A DNA stretch of 47,220 nt from SHLQ01 sp964441145 (GCA_964441145.1 CAYTUB010000012.1:1-47220); one strand, 5' to 3'; numbered from the stretch's first letter, positions 1-7,881 are shown. Notes: a model not told the origin generated them from the sequence alone. Program-made: numbers and translations.

Positions 1-205
1 TAAAGGGCTCGTAGACGCGGTCGCCGTAGGCTGCGGCCAAGCTCGGGTACAGATCGGCGATCTTGGTTCCCGCTTTCGAATCGCCAGTAGCGATCGCAAG
101 CTCTAAGCTCGGATGTCCGTCGATAAGGCGTAGCAACTCGGTGCCCGTGTAGCCCGAGGCTCCAACGATGCCGACGCGTTTTGTGGTGGTTCCTGGCTCA
201 GCCAT
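1..205 (-). CDS. argC: N-acetyl-gamma-glutamyl-phosphate reductase, N-terminal part (cut by window edge)
   Basis: The enzyme reduces N-acetylglutamyl phosphate to the semialdehyde with NADPH in cytoplasmic arginine synthesis. Only the first 68 codons are in the window; the rest lies beyond base 1. The visible part has the nucleotide-binding start of the family: VGIVGASGYTGTELLRL at about residues 11-27, followed by a HP pair and a conserved TGDSKAG stretch. The ATG at 203-205 is the natural start because it lies about 10 residues before the glycine-rich loop. In actinobacteria argC usually follows pheT directly; here four genes separate them. A possible ArgR operator lies 31 bases upstream. 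The family call is firm despite the truncation. Confidence 0.93.
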   Translation of the reverse strand, partial: MAEPGTTTKRVGIVGASGYTGTELLRLIDGHPSLELAIATGDSKAGTKIADLYPSLAAAYGDRVYEPF

Positions 206-235
206 CCGGCCAGCCTACATGATCATTCAGAATAT

Positions 236-249
236 TGCATATTCATGCA
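236..249. promoter_or_regulatory. Possible ArgR operator (ARG box) upstream of argC
   Basis: The bases read TGCATATTCATGCA, a TGCAT/ATGCA dyad around an AT-rich centre, inside a locally AT-rich stretch (221-260) that also holds further ATTCA/TGAAT-type half sites. ARG boxes are imperfect dyads built from TGAAT/ATTCA half sites, and argC is the usual first gene of the arginine operon. The location before argC and the composition fit, but the consensus for this lineage is not known to me. Confidence 0.4.
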
Positions 250-255
250 GAATTC

Positions 256-693
256 TCATGTGCCTGTAGTGAACGGTGGGTTCTTCGCACTCCCTGATGG
301 CAAAGACCCAAGTGTGGTCACCTCAGCAACCGCAACGCCCGGAGTCGGCTCAGGGTCACGAATGTAGCGCTCCCATTTTCGCGTCGGCCGCGGCGGTCGA
401 TAGACCCACGGGAAGGGGTCGACCTCAGCAGCCTCAACCTCTTGCCCGCGCACGTCGGGGTCTGGCAGCGGCAACGGCCGATCGGCTTCGGCCACGCCCT
501 GCTCAACGTCGAGCGCTGCGACTAGGTCAGCAGCGCGTTGCGCTTTCCGGCGCAACGACACGTTCTCCGCACGCAACTCGCGAATCTGGCGCTGCAGTGC
601 GCGCACTTCAGCGGACAGCACCGCGGTAGCGATAGCTGAACTGTCACCCTCTCCCCAACCGCTCAACGTAGTCGCTTCGGTCTCATCGGTCAC
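256..693 (-). CDS. Hypothetical protein with an N-terminal coiled coil
   Basis: I do not recognise this 145-residue protein. It has no signal peptide or membrane segment. Residues about 24-60 form a charged heptad-like stretch (VRALQRQIRELRAENVSLRR) that predicts a short coiled coil, as in proteins that dimerise through a leucine-zipper-like helix. The remainder is rich in proline and acidic residues and looks disordered, with a WVYRPPRP segment near residue 96. The start is GTG at 691-693. It lies between argC and the aldolase gene on the same strand, with about 96 bases to the next gene, so it may have its own promoter. Codon use is like that of its neighbours, so it is probably a real lineage-specific gene. 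Confidence 0.6.
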   Translation of the reverse strand: MTDETEATTLSGWGEGDSSAIATAVLSAEVRALQRQIRELRAENVSLRRKAQRAADLVAALDVEQGVAEADRPLPLPDPDVRGQEVEAAEVDPFPWVYRPPRPTRKWERYIRDPEPTPGVAVAEVTTLGSLPSGSAKNPPFTTGT

Positions 694-789
694 AAATGCA
701 GACCCTAGCCATGCCGACGCCGCGTGATGAACCCGGGGAGCGTCACTCTGTAAGCTACTTCACTACGCACAGCGAGCCGGGGGCTGCGT

Positions 790-1542
790 CTAGTCGTCCA
801 GTCGGCTGCTAACCAGGTAGTCAAAGACGAGCTCGCCAGTGCTCTCGTGGCCGTACCCGTCGTAGGTTGCAGCAGCGGCGGCATCCGAGATCACCCGAGC
901 CGCGGGCGCTTTCATCTGGACTTCCGCTGCCCGCTCGGCGAGAAAGAAGAACCCCAGTGCAGCCGCCACCGATGCCCCGACGGTGAGCATCCCGTGGTTC
1001 GCGAGGAAGACCAGGCGGTTCGGGCCTAGGGCGGCTGCAATACGGGCACCACCGTCGACGTCACGCACATCGACGTCTTCCCCCTCGTAGATCGCTTGAT
1101 CATCGTAGAACGCGCAGGACTCTTGGCTCACCATTTTCAGTGGCTCCACGAGTGCAGCGAGGGGTGTGCCGTACGCAGTGTGGGTATGTACTGCACACAC
1201 CACATCGGGGCGAGCCATGTGAATCGGGTGATGAATGTTGTACGCAGTGACGTTGTAACCCGAATGGTCTCTTGACCGGCCACTCTCGTATCCCACTCCC
1301 CCGACACCTTCTGCGATCGCCCCATCCGGGCCCACCAACACGAGAGCTTCCGGAGTGGCATGACGAAAGGCCACACCACCAGCGAGCAGCCACATGTGAT
1401 CGGTCAGTTCGGGATCGCGCGCCGTGATGTGTCCGGCGCCGTCGTCGCCCCAGCCATACGCAGCAAAGAGGCGATACCCCATACCTACCTGCGCTTTGCG
1501 ATGCGCTCGCTCTTCTGCGACGGTTCGCACGGTTTCGTCCAT
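790..1542 (-). CDS. Class II aldolase/adducin family protein
   Basis: This is a cytoplasmic zinc-dependent protein of the fuculose-phosphate aldolase/adducin fold. Family hallmarks are the metal-binding AVHTHTAYGTPLAAL segment in the middle and a third histidine in FLANHGMLTVG near residue 190. The length (about 250 residues) fits the class that includes many uncharacterised actinobacterial proteins rather than the shorter sugar-phosphate aldolases. The ATG at 1540-1542 is preferred over an upstream TTG at 1563 because the family homology begins soon after it. It is divergent from the CoA transferase at 1633 across about 90 bases. The substrate cannot be told from sequence; a phosphate-sugar aldolase or a decarboxylase-like role are both possible. 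Confidence 0.85.
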   Translation of the reverse strand: MDETVRTVAEERAHRKAQVGMGYRLFAAYGWGDDGAGHITARDPELTDHMWLLAGGVAFRHATPEALVLVGPDGAIAEGVGGVGYESGRSRDHSGYNVTAYNIHHPIHMARPDVVCAVHTHTAYGTPLAALVEPLKMVSQESCAFYDDQAIYEGEDVDVRDVDGGARIAAALGPNRLVFLANHGMLTVGASVAAALGFFFLAERAAEVQMKAPAARVISDAAAAATYDGYGHESTGELVFDYLVSSRLDD

Positions 1543-1632
1543 CCCCGAAACGTACCGCACCAACCGATTTCATCCGCGGTTCAGCCTTCGTATGGATCAG
1601 ATCTCGGTCTCTCGAAGAACTAGCTTGGTCAT

Positions 1633-2925
1633 ATGGAGTCAGTCTTCGGGCAGCTGAAACATATCGATTCGATCCTCCCCGCCGTGGCGCTCGACCATTC
1701 GCACTTGGACATCATCGGATCGCCAGGTTTCGCGTCGGCGTTCGATGTTGACCTGGCCGCCATGACGTCCGCGGCTGCCGTGGCATCCGCGTTTGGCGAC
1801 ACGACAGTCGATGCGAAGCGGGTCGCTGCAACCTTTATTGGTCGAGTGCTCCTCGACGGTGAAGTTGTGCCCGGTTGGGCGCCTTTGTCGGGCTACTACG
1901 ACACACAAGGCGACCGCACCATCCAGCTGCACTGCAACTTTGAACACCATGCGGACGGGGTCGTTGCGCTGTTGGGGTGCGAGCCAACCCGCGCCTCGGT
2001 CCAGGAGGCGATTCTCAAGTGGGATCCACTCGCGTTCGAGTCGGCGCTCATCGATTCGGGCCTGATCGGCGCATACCTGCGAACCATGGAGGAGTGGGAC
2101 AACCACCCTCATGCACACGCGACCTCGACGCTCCCACTACTGGAGGTAACCAAGATCGGTGAGGCCGCGCCAAGAACTCACGACGGTCCCGCTCGGGTCC
2201 TCGATTGCACGCGGGTCCTCGCTGGGCCGGTTGCTAGCCAGACGTTTGCGAATCATGGTGCCGACGTCCTGCGGGTCGGCGCCGAACACCTTCCGCACGT
2301 GCCCATGTGCGTGCAGGTCTCGGGGTCGGGTAAACGCAACGCCTACCTCGACCTCCGCGACCGCCACGACGCTGCGAGCTTTCGTGATCTGCTCAATGCC
2401 GCCGATGTATGGATCGACAGCTACCGCTCGGGCGCCTTAGCGGGCCACGGATTTGGTGTCGATGCTGCGGCGCCAGGCTCAATCGTCGTGCAGATCAATG
2501 CGTTCGACTGGGTCGGCCCATGGGGCAGCCGCCGAGGATTCGATTCGATCATCCAGTCCACGACAGGCATTGTGGAAGCAGGTCGGGTGGCTGCCGGGGC
2601 CAACACCCCGACGCCGCTTCCGGTGCAGGCCCTCGACTACGCCACTGGCATGCTCGCTGCCTATGCCGCCGAGCGGATGAGGCAACACCAACGTGAGGTG
2701 GGCGGAACCTGGCTCGTGCGCTTGTCGCTGCTACGCACCCGCAACTGGCTCGTCGGCCTCGGCGGGCCGGAAGCGTTCACGCCCACCAAGCCAGATGTGC
2801 CGTCGGGCGCCGTTGCGGAGATGCCATCGGAGTTCGGCACCCTGACGCTTCCTCTACCCCCATCAGGTCAGATCGCCTCGGCTCCTCGGCCACTGGGTTC
2901 GAGTCCAGCCAACTGGGACAGTTAG
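1633..2925 (+). CDS. CaiB/BaiF family (class III) CoA transferase with rearranged domain order
   Basis: Class III CoA transferases move CoA between carboxylic acids through an aspartyl-CoA thioester. The usual N-terminal signature (RVLDCTRVLAGPVASQ, then a HGADVLRV strand) is here near residue 190, and the catalytic-Asp segment GFDSIIQSTTG follows near residue 305. Ahead of it, residues about 82-170 hold the segment normally found in the C-terminal half of the family (PLSGYYDTQGDRTIQLHC, then a LLGC helix). The order is therefore C-half then N-half, like a circular permutation. The length of 430 residues fits one complete domain set. The stop codon lies inside a perfect palindrome at 2913-2947. 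The substrate is unknown; racemase-type activity on methylacyl-CoAs is another possibility. Confidence 0.85.
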   Translation: MESVFGQLKHIDSILPAVALDHSHLDIIGSPGFASAFDVDLAAMTSAAAVASAFGDTTVDAKRVAATFIGRVLLDGEVVPGWAPLSGYYDTQGDRTIQLHCNFEHHADGVVALLGCEPTRASVQEAILKWDPLAFESALIDSGLIGAYLRTMEEWDNHPHAHATSTLPLLEVTKIGEAAPRTHDGPARVLDCTRVLAGPVASQTFANHGADVLRVGAEHLPHVPMCVQVSGSGKRNAYLDLRDRHDAASFRDLLNAADVWIDSYRSGALAGHGFGVDAAAPGSIVVQINAFDWVGPWGSRRGFDSIIQSTTGIVEAGRVAAGANTPTPLPVQALDYATGMLAAYAAERMRQHQREVGGTWLVRLSLLRTRNWLVGLGGPEAFTPTKPDVPSGAVAEMPSEFGTLTLPLPPSGQIASAPRPLGSSPANWDS

Positions 2926-2947
2926 GGACTGCCCCTAACTGTCCCAG
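2913..2947. repeat. Perfect 15-bp palindrome with 5-nt loop (REP-like or terminator)
   Basis: The arms 2913-2927 and 2933-2947 (CTGGGACAGTTAGGG and its exact reverse complement) flank the loop ACTGC. The left arm includes the stop codon of the CoA transferase. No T-run follows on the plus strand, so it is not a textbook intrinsic terminator, though it could protect the mRNA 3' end. The GGGACA core resembles the other palindromes at 23718 and 37147. Confidence 0.75.
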
Positions 2948-2981
2948 CTAATACCGTCAGCGTTCACTCCGATTGGAGGGG

Positions 2982-3935
2982 ATGCGTTGGAAACAAAAGG
3001 CCGCCATTCAGAAAGCTATTGCGAAGCTTCCCGACGACCTTTCCTACGCCGCGTACTACGAGATGCAACGCCGGTTCGGGGGCTTCCAGAACTTCGACCC
3101 GATGAGTCGTCTCTCGGCCGGAGTGAAAACGTGGCGACGCCTCACCGACCACGGGTACGACCCGGTTGGCAAGCGTTTTCTTGAGGTCGGCACCGGCCGA
3201 GCACCCTTCACCCCGCTCGCCTTCTGGCTGATGGGCGCCGAACAAACCGTCACGATCGACCTCAACCCGTACGTGAAAGACGAACTACTCAACGGCGGCA
3301 TTAGCTATATGCAGCACAACGTCAACAGCGTTCGTTCGATGTTTGGCGACCTGCTCGACGAAGACCGACTCGATGAGATTCTTGCGCTGCCGGTTCCGTC
3401 CTCGCGTGAGCGGATTCTCCAGACCGGAGTAATCGAGTACATCGCACCCGGCGATGCTTCGGCGACCGGACTTCCCGATCAGTCGGTCGATTTCATCACC
3501 TCCTACACCGTCTTTGAGCACATACCGCCGTCGATCTTGCACGATGTCTTGGTTGAGTCAGCCCGGATCCAGGCCGTAGGCGGAGCGCACGCACACTTCG
3601 TGGACTACAGCGATCACTTCGCCCATCAAGACAGCTCGATCTCACACATCAACTTCCTGCAATACGACGACGCCGCATGGGATCGCATTGCCGGCAACCG
3701 GTACATGTACATGAACCGACTACGCCACGACGACACACTCGCACTGTTCACCGGCGCCGGCCATCAGGTTCTGTTCACCCATCTCAGCTCACAAGCCGGG
3801 ACGGCCGAAGCGCTCTCGACGCTTCCTGTCAACCGACGATTCCGCGGCAAAGACACCGAAGTGCTCCAAACGACCGCCGCCTGGATCATCAGCGAAACAC
3901 CACCCGAGTCGGTCGAGCTCCGTTCCGCCGCGTAG
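2982..3935 (+). CDS. Class I SAM-dependent methyltransferase, substrate unknown
   Basis: The protein has a Rossmann methyltransferase core. Motif I is FLEVGTGRAPFTPL near residue 66, motif II is TVTIDLNPY, and the post-motif SYTVFEHIPP occurs near residue 175, as in the UbiE-like group. An unusually long spacer lies between motif II and the VDFITSYTVFEH strand. The C-terminal part (HFVDYSDHF, then an INFLQYDD segment) is typical of methyltransferases found near glycan and secondary-metabolite genes. The ATG at 2982 follows GGAGGGG with almost no spacer, so translation could instead begin at TTG 2973. It sits alone between the palindrome and the convergent pheT. The target cannot be assigned. 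Confidence 0.82.
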   Translation: MRWKQKAAIQKAIAKLPDDLSYAAYYEMQRRFGGFQNFDPMSRLSAGVKTWRRLTDHGYDPVGKRFLEVGTGRAPFTPLAFWLMGAEQTVTIDLNPYVKDELLNGGISYMQHNVNSVRSMFGDLLDEDRLDEILALPVPSSRERILQTGVIEYIAPGDASATGLPDQSVDFITSYTVFEHIPPSILHDVLVESARIQAVGGAHAHFVDYSDHFAHQDSSISHINFLQYDDAAWDRIAGNRYMYMNRLRHDDTLALFTGAGHQVLFTHLSSQAGTAEALSTLPVNRRFRGKDTEVLQTTAAWIISETPPESVELRSAA

Positions 3936-3950
3936 CGGGACGCAGGCCCC

Positions 3951-6338
3951 CTAGCGGAGCACGCCTGAGTTGGTTTTCGCTACCGCTGCGATCACGGCTT
4001 CTCGAGCCGACGTGATTTCATCGTCGGTGAGCGTCCGGTCGTCAGCTTGGAAGCGCAGCCGGAAGGCCAAACTGCGGTTGCCTTCGTCGACGCCCTGACC
4101 TCGGTAGATATCGACCAGGTCGAGTTCGACCAGAAGCTTTCCGGCCGATTTGGAGATCGTGTTGCGCACCTTGTCGGCGCCGACGTCTTCGGGCACCACG
4201 AAGGCGAGATCCATATCGCTCGACGGGAACTTACTGACGGATCGATAGGTTCGCTTGCCGCTTGGACCGTTCAGAACCTCGCCAAGGTCGAGTTGTAGCC
4301 AAGCGACGCGCCCATCAACGTCGTACTCGCGAAGCACCGACGGGGCCACCTCGCCAACAACACCGCGACTACGTCCCGCAATCACAACTTCAGCTGACCG
4401 TGTCGGATGCATGCCAGGTAGCGCGTCGCCGTTACGGACCTGCACGTTTGGCAATGCGAGCACTGACGCGAGGGTGTTGAGCAGCGACACGGCGTCTGGA
4501 GCCTCCGCACCAGCGAGCGCGACGCCGAGATACTCACGCTCATCTGGCAGCAGATCACCGTCAGCTGGCGGAAGGAACACCGCACCGATCTCAAAGAACC
4601 GAACGGGCGGGTTTCGATGCGACTGGTTGTACGCAATGGCCTTGAGCTGACCGGGCAGAAGCGACGTGCGTAGCACCGATTCGTTGGCATCGAGCGGGTT
4701 GGCGAGTCGAACGCCGTCGTCCTCCAGGCCTACTAACGCGAGGTCGCCGGGGGCGAGGAAGGGCATGGGTTGGGTCTCGTCGCATCCAGCGCCAAGCAAC
4801 ACCGAACGAACCACACGTCGATCGGCTTGATACTCGCTGAGATGCCCAGCTTGCTCGCCCTTTGGGACCGTCTTCTCGATCTCTTCAAAGCCATGCACAC
4901 GGCCGACTTCTTCGGCGATGTTGTGTTCGAATTCGGCGGCGCTTTCACCGATCGAATCCCACCGGTAGCTGGGGACCTGCACCGTGAGCGTGTCACCGTC
5001 GTCGCTGCTTGTGAACCCGAGCGCCGTGAGATAGCTAACCATCGTTGCGGCGTCGAGCTCGGTTCCCAGAACCGAATTGATCTTCGCGACGCGCACTGTG
5101 GAGTGCGCTTGCTCGGGAGTATTTCCGTCCACGTCGATCTGTCCGGGTGCGATAGTGGCTCCCGTTTCGGCGATCAACTGGCAGAAGCGATCCATTGCTC
5201 GGTCGATGTTGTCTCCCCAGTCAGCGCCACGACGGAACCGGGTCGACGCCTCGCTTGGAAGGTTCAGGCGTTTCACCGTCCGAGAAATCGAAGGTGGATC
5301 CCACCACGCCATCTCCAGCAATACGTTGCTCGTCGATTCGGTGACCTCCGTGGCTAATCCGCCCATGACGCCGGCAAGGCTTACGCCTTCGTCGTCGGCG
5401 TTGCTGATCAAGCCGTCTGCGGCAATGAGGGTTCGCTCGGCCTCGTCAAGCGTGATGAGCGTCTCGCCTTCGCGCGCCCGTCGCACATTCAGGTGCCCCT
5501 TGGGCAGAGTGTCGAGGTCGAACACATGGTTTGGCTGTCCGAGTTCGAGCATCACGTAATTTGAGATATCAACCACGGAGTTGATGGGGCGCATGCCGAG
5601 TGCGAGCAGGCGGTTCTGCATCCATTGCGGCGACTCGCCAACAGTGACGTTTCGTAGCACGCGTGCTGCGAAACGTCCCGCGAGGTCGGCGTCGTGGATC
5701 TCGACGCTCGCGACCGACTCAACACTCTCACCGCTGCGCTCGACGCTGTACTCAGGGAAGCTGAACGGTACGTCCATCGCCGCGGCAAGGTCTCGGGCCA
5801 CACCGGCAACCGACATGGCGTCGGGTCGGTTGGCGTTGACCTCAAGGTCGTAGAGGACGTCTTCTTCGACACCCAGTGCGGAGGTGATCGGTTGACCGAC
5901 CATCGAGTCGTCGGCCGTCTCGGTGAGCAGCAGAATCCCATCGGAGTCTGCCCCCATCCCAATCTCGGCGGCCGAGCAACACATGCCGTTGCTTTCTTGG
6001 CCACGCATCTTGCGTACGCCGATCTCCATGCCGTTGGGCATGGTGGTACCGACAGTGGCGAACGGGATTAGGTCACCGACGGACATATTGAACGCACCGC
6101 AGCACACCTGCAGCGGTTGCCCATCGCCCGAATCGACTTGGACAAGCTGAATCTTGTCGGCGTCAGGGTGTGGAGACAGCTCGAGCACCTTGGCCAGCAC
6201 AATGCCATCGAGGCCCTGACCGGTGATCGTCATTTCTTCGACAGCGAGGCCGAGCGCACTCAACTTTTCGCCAAGCTCGACTGGGTCGCCTTGGATTCCA
6301 GGAGCGAATTCTTGAAGCCAAGAAAGCAGTACTTTCAT
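3951..6338 (-). CDS. pheT: Phenylalanyl-tRNA synthetase beta subunit
   Basis: This is the tRNA-binding and editing subunit of the alpha2-beta2 enzyme that charges tRNA-Phe in the cytoplasm. At 795 residues it has the usual bacterial length. Domains in order are an N-terminal EMAP/tRNA-binding fold at about 40-150 (HPDADKIQLVQVDSG), the B3/B4 editing region at about 215-375 (ending in STRFRRGAD), the B5 domain at about 405-475, a catalytic-core-like domain, and the FDX-ACB anticodon-binding domain over the last 95 residues (KFPSSDMDLAFVV). It follows pheS on the same strand after 79 bases that include a small perfect hairpin. Nothing is missing. It ends convergently with the methyltransferase gene, 15 bases away. 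Confidence 0.98.
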   Translation of the reverse strand: MKVLLSWLQEFAPGIQGDPVELGEKLSALGLAVEEMTITGQGLDGIVLAKVLELSPHPDADKIQLVQVDSGDGQPLQVCCGAFNMSVGDLIPFATVGTTMPNGMEIGVRKMRGQESNGMCCSAAEIGMGADSDGILLLTETADDSMVGQPITSALGVEEDVLYDLEVNANRPDAMSVAGVARDLAAAMDVPFSFPEYSVERSGESVESVASVEIHDADLAGRFAARVLRNVTVGESPQWMQNRLLALGMRPINSVVDISNYVMLELGQPNHVFDLDTLPKGHLNVRRAREGETLITLDEAERTLIAADGLISNADDEGVSLAGVMGGLATEVTESTSNVLLEMAWWDPPSISRTVKRLNLPSEASTRFRRGADWGDNIDRAMDRFCQLIAETGATIAPGQIDVDGNTPEQAHSTVRVAKINSVLGTELDAATMVSYLTALGFTSSDDGDTLTVQVPSYRWDSIGESAAEFEHNIAEEVGRVHGFEEIEKTVPKGEQAGHLSEYQADRRVVRSVLLGAGCDETQPMPFLAPGDLALVGLEDDGVRLANPLDANESVLRTSLLPGQLKAIAYNQSHRNPPVRFFEIGAVFLPPADGDLLPDEREYLGVALAGAEAPDAVSLLNTLASVLALPNVQVRNGDALPGMHPTRSAEVVIAGRSRGVVGEVAPSVLREYDVDGRVAWLQLDLGEVLNGPSGKRTYRSVSKFPSSDMDLAFVVPEDVGADKVRNTISKSAGKLLVELDLVDIYRGQGVDEGNRSLAFRLRFQADDRTLTDDEITSAREAVIAAVAKTNSGVLR

Positions 6339-6389
6339 CGGTTACAGACCTTTTGTTTCGAAGCGGAAGTGGAGGGAGCTGAGTGGGGA

Positions 6390-6406
6390 CGAACCCGCAG
6401 GGTTCG
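6390..6406. other. Perfect 7-bp hairpin between pheS and pheT
   Basis: CGAACCC and GGGTTCG pair perfectly around the three-base loop GCA. It lies in the 79-base gap between the pheS stop and the pheT start, an unusually long gap for this pair. No T-run follows, so RNA stabilisation or processing is more likely than termination. Confidence 0.5.
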
Positions 6407-6417
6407 CTGCATGCGGA

Positions 6418-7410
6418 TCAAAATTGCCGCAGGAAGCGGACGTCGTTGTTGACGAGCTCTCGGATGTCGTCGAGTTGGTAGCGCATGACGGCGAGGCGGT
6501 CGATGCCGAAGCCAAAGGCGAAGCCCTGCCACTCCTCTGGATCAATGCCGCAATTTTGCAGAACCTTGGGGTGCACGACACCGCAGCCGCCAAGTTCGAG
6601 CCAGTCGCCCGCCGGCGTGCTGATGTCGAACTCCGCCGACGGTTCGGTGAACGGGAAGTAGCTGGGGCGTAGGCGGGTCTTGACCTCGTGGCCAAAGAAC
6701 GCTTTCACGAAGCTCTCGATGGTTCCGGCCAAGTCGCCGAGCCCGATGCCCTTGTCGATGACCAAGCCCTCGATTTGGTTGAAGGCGGGCAGATGGGTGG
6801 CATCTGCGGTGTCGGTGCGGAAGGTACGGCCGGGAGCCACGATGTAGATGGGTGGCTTCTCGTTCTCCATCGTGCGGATCTGCACCGGTGAGGTGTGACT
6901 TCGCAGCATGACCTCTTCGGGTTCGCCGAGGTCGACGAAGATCGTGTCGAAACTGCCGCGAGCGGGATGCCATTCGGGGATGTTGAGCGCTTCGAAGTTG
7001 TACCAGGCCGATTCGACCTCGGGGCCTTCGGCAACGGTGAAGCCCATGCCAACAAACACGTCTTCGAGTCGATCGCGCGCTTGGGTGACCAGGTGAGCGT
7101 GACCCCGCTGCATCTCGCCCATGACTTCGGTGAGGTCCAGGCGTTCGGTAGCGAGCTTTTCAGCCTCAGCAATGCGGGACAGTTCAGAGCGTCGCTCTTT
7201 GATTGCAGCACCGACGGTCGACATTGCCTCGTTGAGTGCCTGACCGGCCGATTTACGTTCCTCGGGTTCGAGCGAGCCGAGCGTCTTCTTGAGGCCGACA
7301 AACTCCCCCTTCTTGCCAATAAAGGCACGCTCGACATCGGCGAGCGAGTCAAGGTTGTCGGCTGCTGAGATTTCGGTCGACGCTCGGTCGACGAGAGGCG
7401 CAAGTTCCAC
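6418..7410 (-). CDS. pheS: Phenylalanyl-tRNA synthetase alpha subunit
   Basis: This is the catalytic subunit that activates phenylalanine with ATP and transfers it to tRNA-Phe. The N-terminal coiled-coil arm covers about residues 1-85. Class II motifs follow: the motif 2 region GRTFRTDTADATHLPAF near 190, and motif 3 FGFGIDRLAVMRY near 305. The reading frame stays open upstream to 7524, but that ATG lies outside the 49-nt palindrome family member and adds a non-homologous tail. GTG at 7408-7410 (VELAPLVDR) gives about 330 residues, close to the family length, although no strong Shine-Dalgarno site is visible. It is co-oriented with pheT and upstream trmH-rplT-rpmI-infC, as in other actinobacteria. 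Confidence 0.97.
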   Translation of the reverse strand: MELAPLVDRASTEISAADNLDSLADVERAFIGKKGEFVGLKKTLGSLEPEERKSAGQALNEAMSTVGAAIKERRSELSRIAEAEKLATERLDLTEVMGEMQRGHAHLVTQARDRLEDVFVGMGFTVAEGPEVESAWYNFEALNIPEWHPARGSFDTIFVDLGEPEEVMLRSHTSPVQIRTMENEKPPIYIVAPGRTFRTDTADATHLPAFNQIEGLVIDKGIGLGDLAGTIESFVKAFFGHEVKTRLRPSYFPFTEPSAEFDISTPAGDWLELGGCGVVHPKVLQNCGIDPEEWQGFAFGFGIDRLAVMRYQLDDIRELVNNDVRFLRQF

Positions 7411-7445
7411 GTCGAATATTCTGCCCGAAGCGCCCACCGATCCGA

Positions 7446-7473
7446 CGCATAGACACCATCTACATCTAGACAA
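7446..7473 (-). promoter_or_regulatory. Candidate pheST promoter
   Basis: Read on the minus strand, TTGTCT and TATGCG are separated by 16 bases, 36 bases before the chosen pheS start. The -35 hexamer touches the edge of the palindrome at 7472-7520. The match is only moderate and based on sigma-70-type consensus. Confidence 0.25.
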
Positions 7474-7520
7474 TCTGTGGTCAGTCAGCATGCCTATCGT
7501 CCGCTGAGGGGCCACAGATT
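7472..7520. repeat. 49-nt palindromic repeat, family B, copy 1
   Basis: The ends AATCTGTGG and CCACAGATT are exact reverse complements. Between them lies CAGCATGCCTAT then GTCCGCTG, which recurs in copy 2 at 19733-19781 in the opposite orientation. Both copies are 49 nt. This copy lies between the divergent pheS and lipoprotein genes, where a transcription terminator would not be expected. This supports a dispersed REP-like element. Confidence 0.8.
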
Positions 7521-7563
7521 CCAAAGTCCTTCATTTCGGCGTACGGCTGCCGACGGGACGGGT

Positions 7564-7881
7564 ATGTCTGTCCGTTTGAGACTTCTCGGCCTCGCCGCAA
7601 CCGCTGCACTTGCGCTCAGCGCGTGCGCCAGCGGGTCATCATCGACCACGCCAGAGGCTCCAACGCCCACCGTGGTTCCGCCGGCACTCGCTTTCGTCGA
7701 TGCTGTCGAAACTGTCGACCCAGGACTCTGGAACGAGGTCGCGATGAATGACGATCTCGCCATGTGCCTCGCCCATGCGTCCGGGAGCGACGCTGGGACG
7801 ATAGATGTCCTGCGTGGTGACCTGGAAGACATGGGCATCGACGGCGAAGCGATTATCGCCGACTGTCTCCCTGGCGCTTAG
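7564..7881 (+). CDS. Small putative lipoprotein
   Basis: This is a 105-residue exported protein. It starts with basic residues (MSVRLR), then a hydrophobic stretch LLGLAATAALAL and the lipobox LSAC, with the modified cysteine at residue 21. The mature part begins with a Ser/Thr/Pro-rich linker and then a small domain of about 60 residues with two further cysteines (MCLAHA and DCLPG) that could form a disulfide. I do not recognise the domain. ATG 7564 is chosen because it places the signal peptide at the N-terminus. The gene is transcribed against its neighbours and interrupts the usual trmH-pheS order. Its stop codon lies in the first unit of a short tandem repeat. Confidence 0.75.
   Translation: MSVRLRLLGLAATAALALSACASGSSSTTPEAPTPTVVPPALAFVDAVETVDPGLWNEVAMNDDLAMCLAHASGSDAGTIDVLRGDLEDMGIDGEAIIADCLPGA

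Noticed and set aside
7411..7471. A T-box leader before pheS
   Set aside because: About 60 bases lie before the palindrome, with no specifier loop or conserved T-box sequence visible.
6418..7524. pheS starting at ATG 7522-7524
   Set aside because: It would read through the whole 49-nt palindrome and add about 38 non-homologous Cys/Arg-rich residues; GTG 7410 gives the family length.
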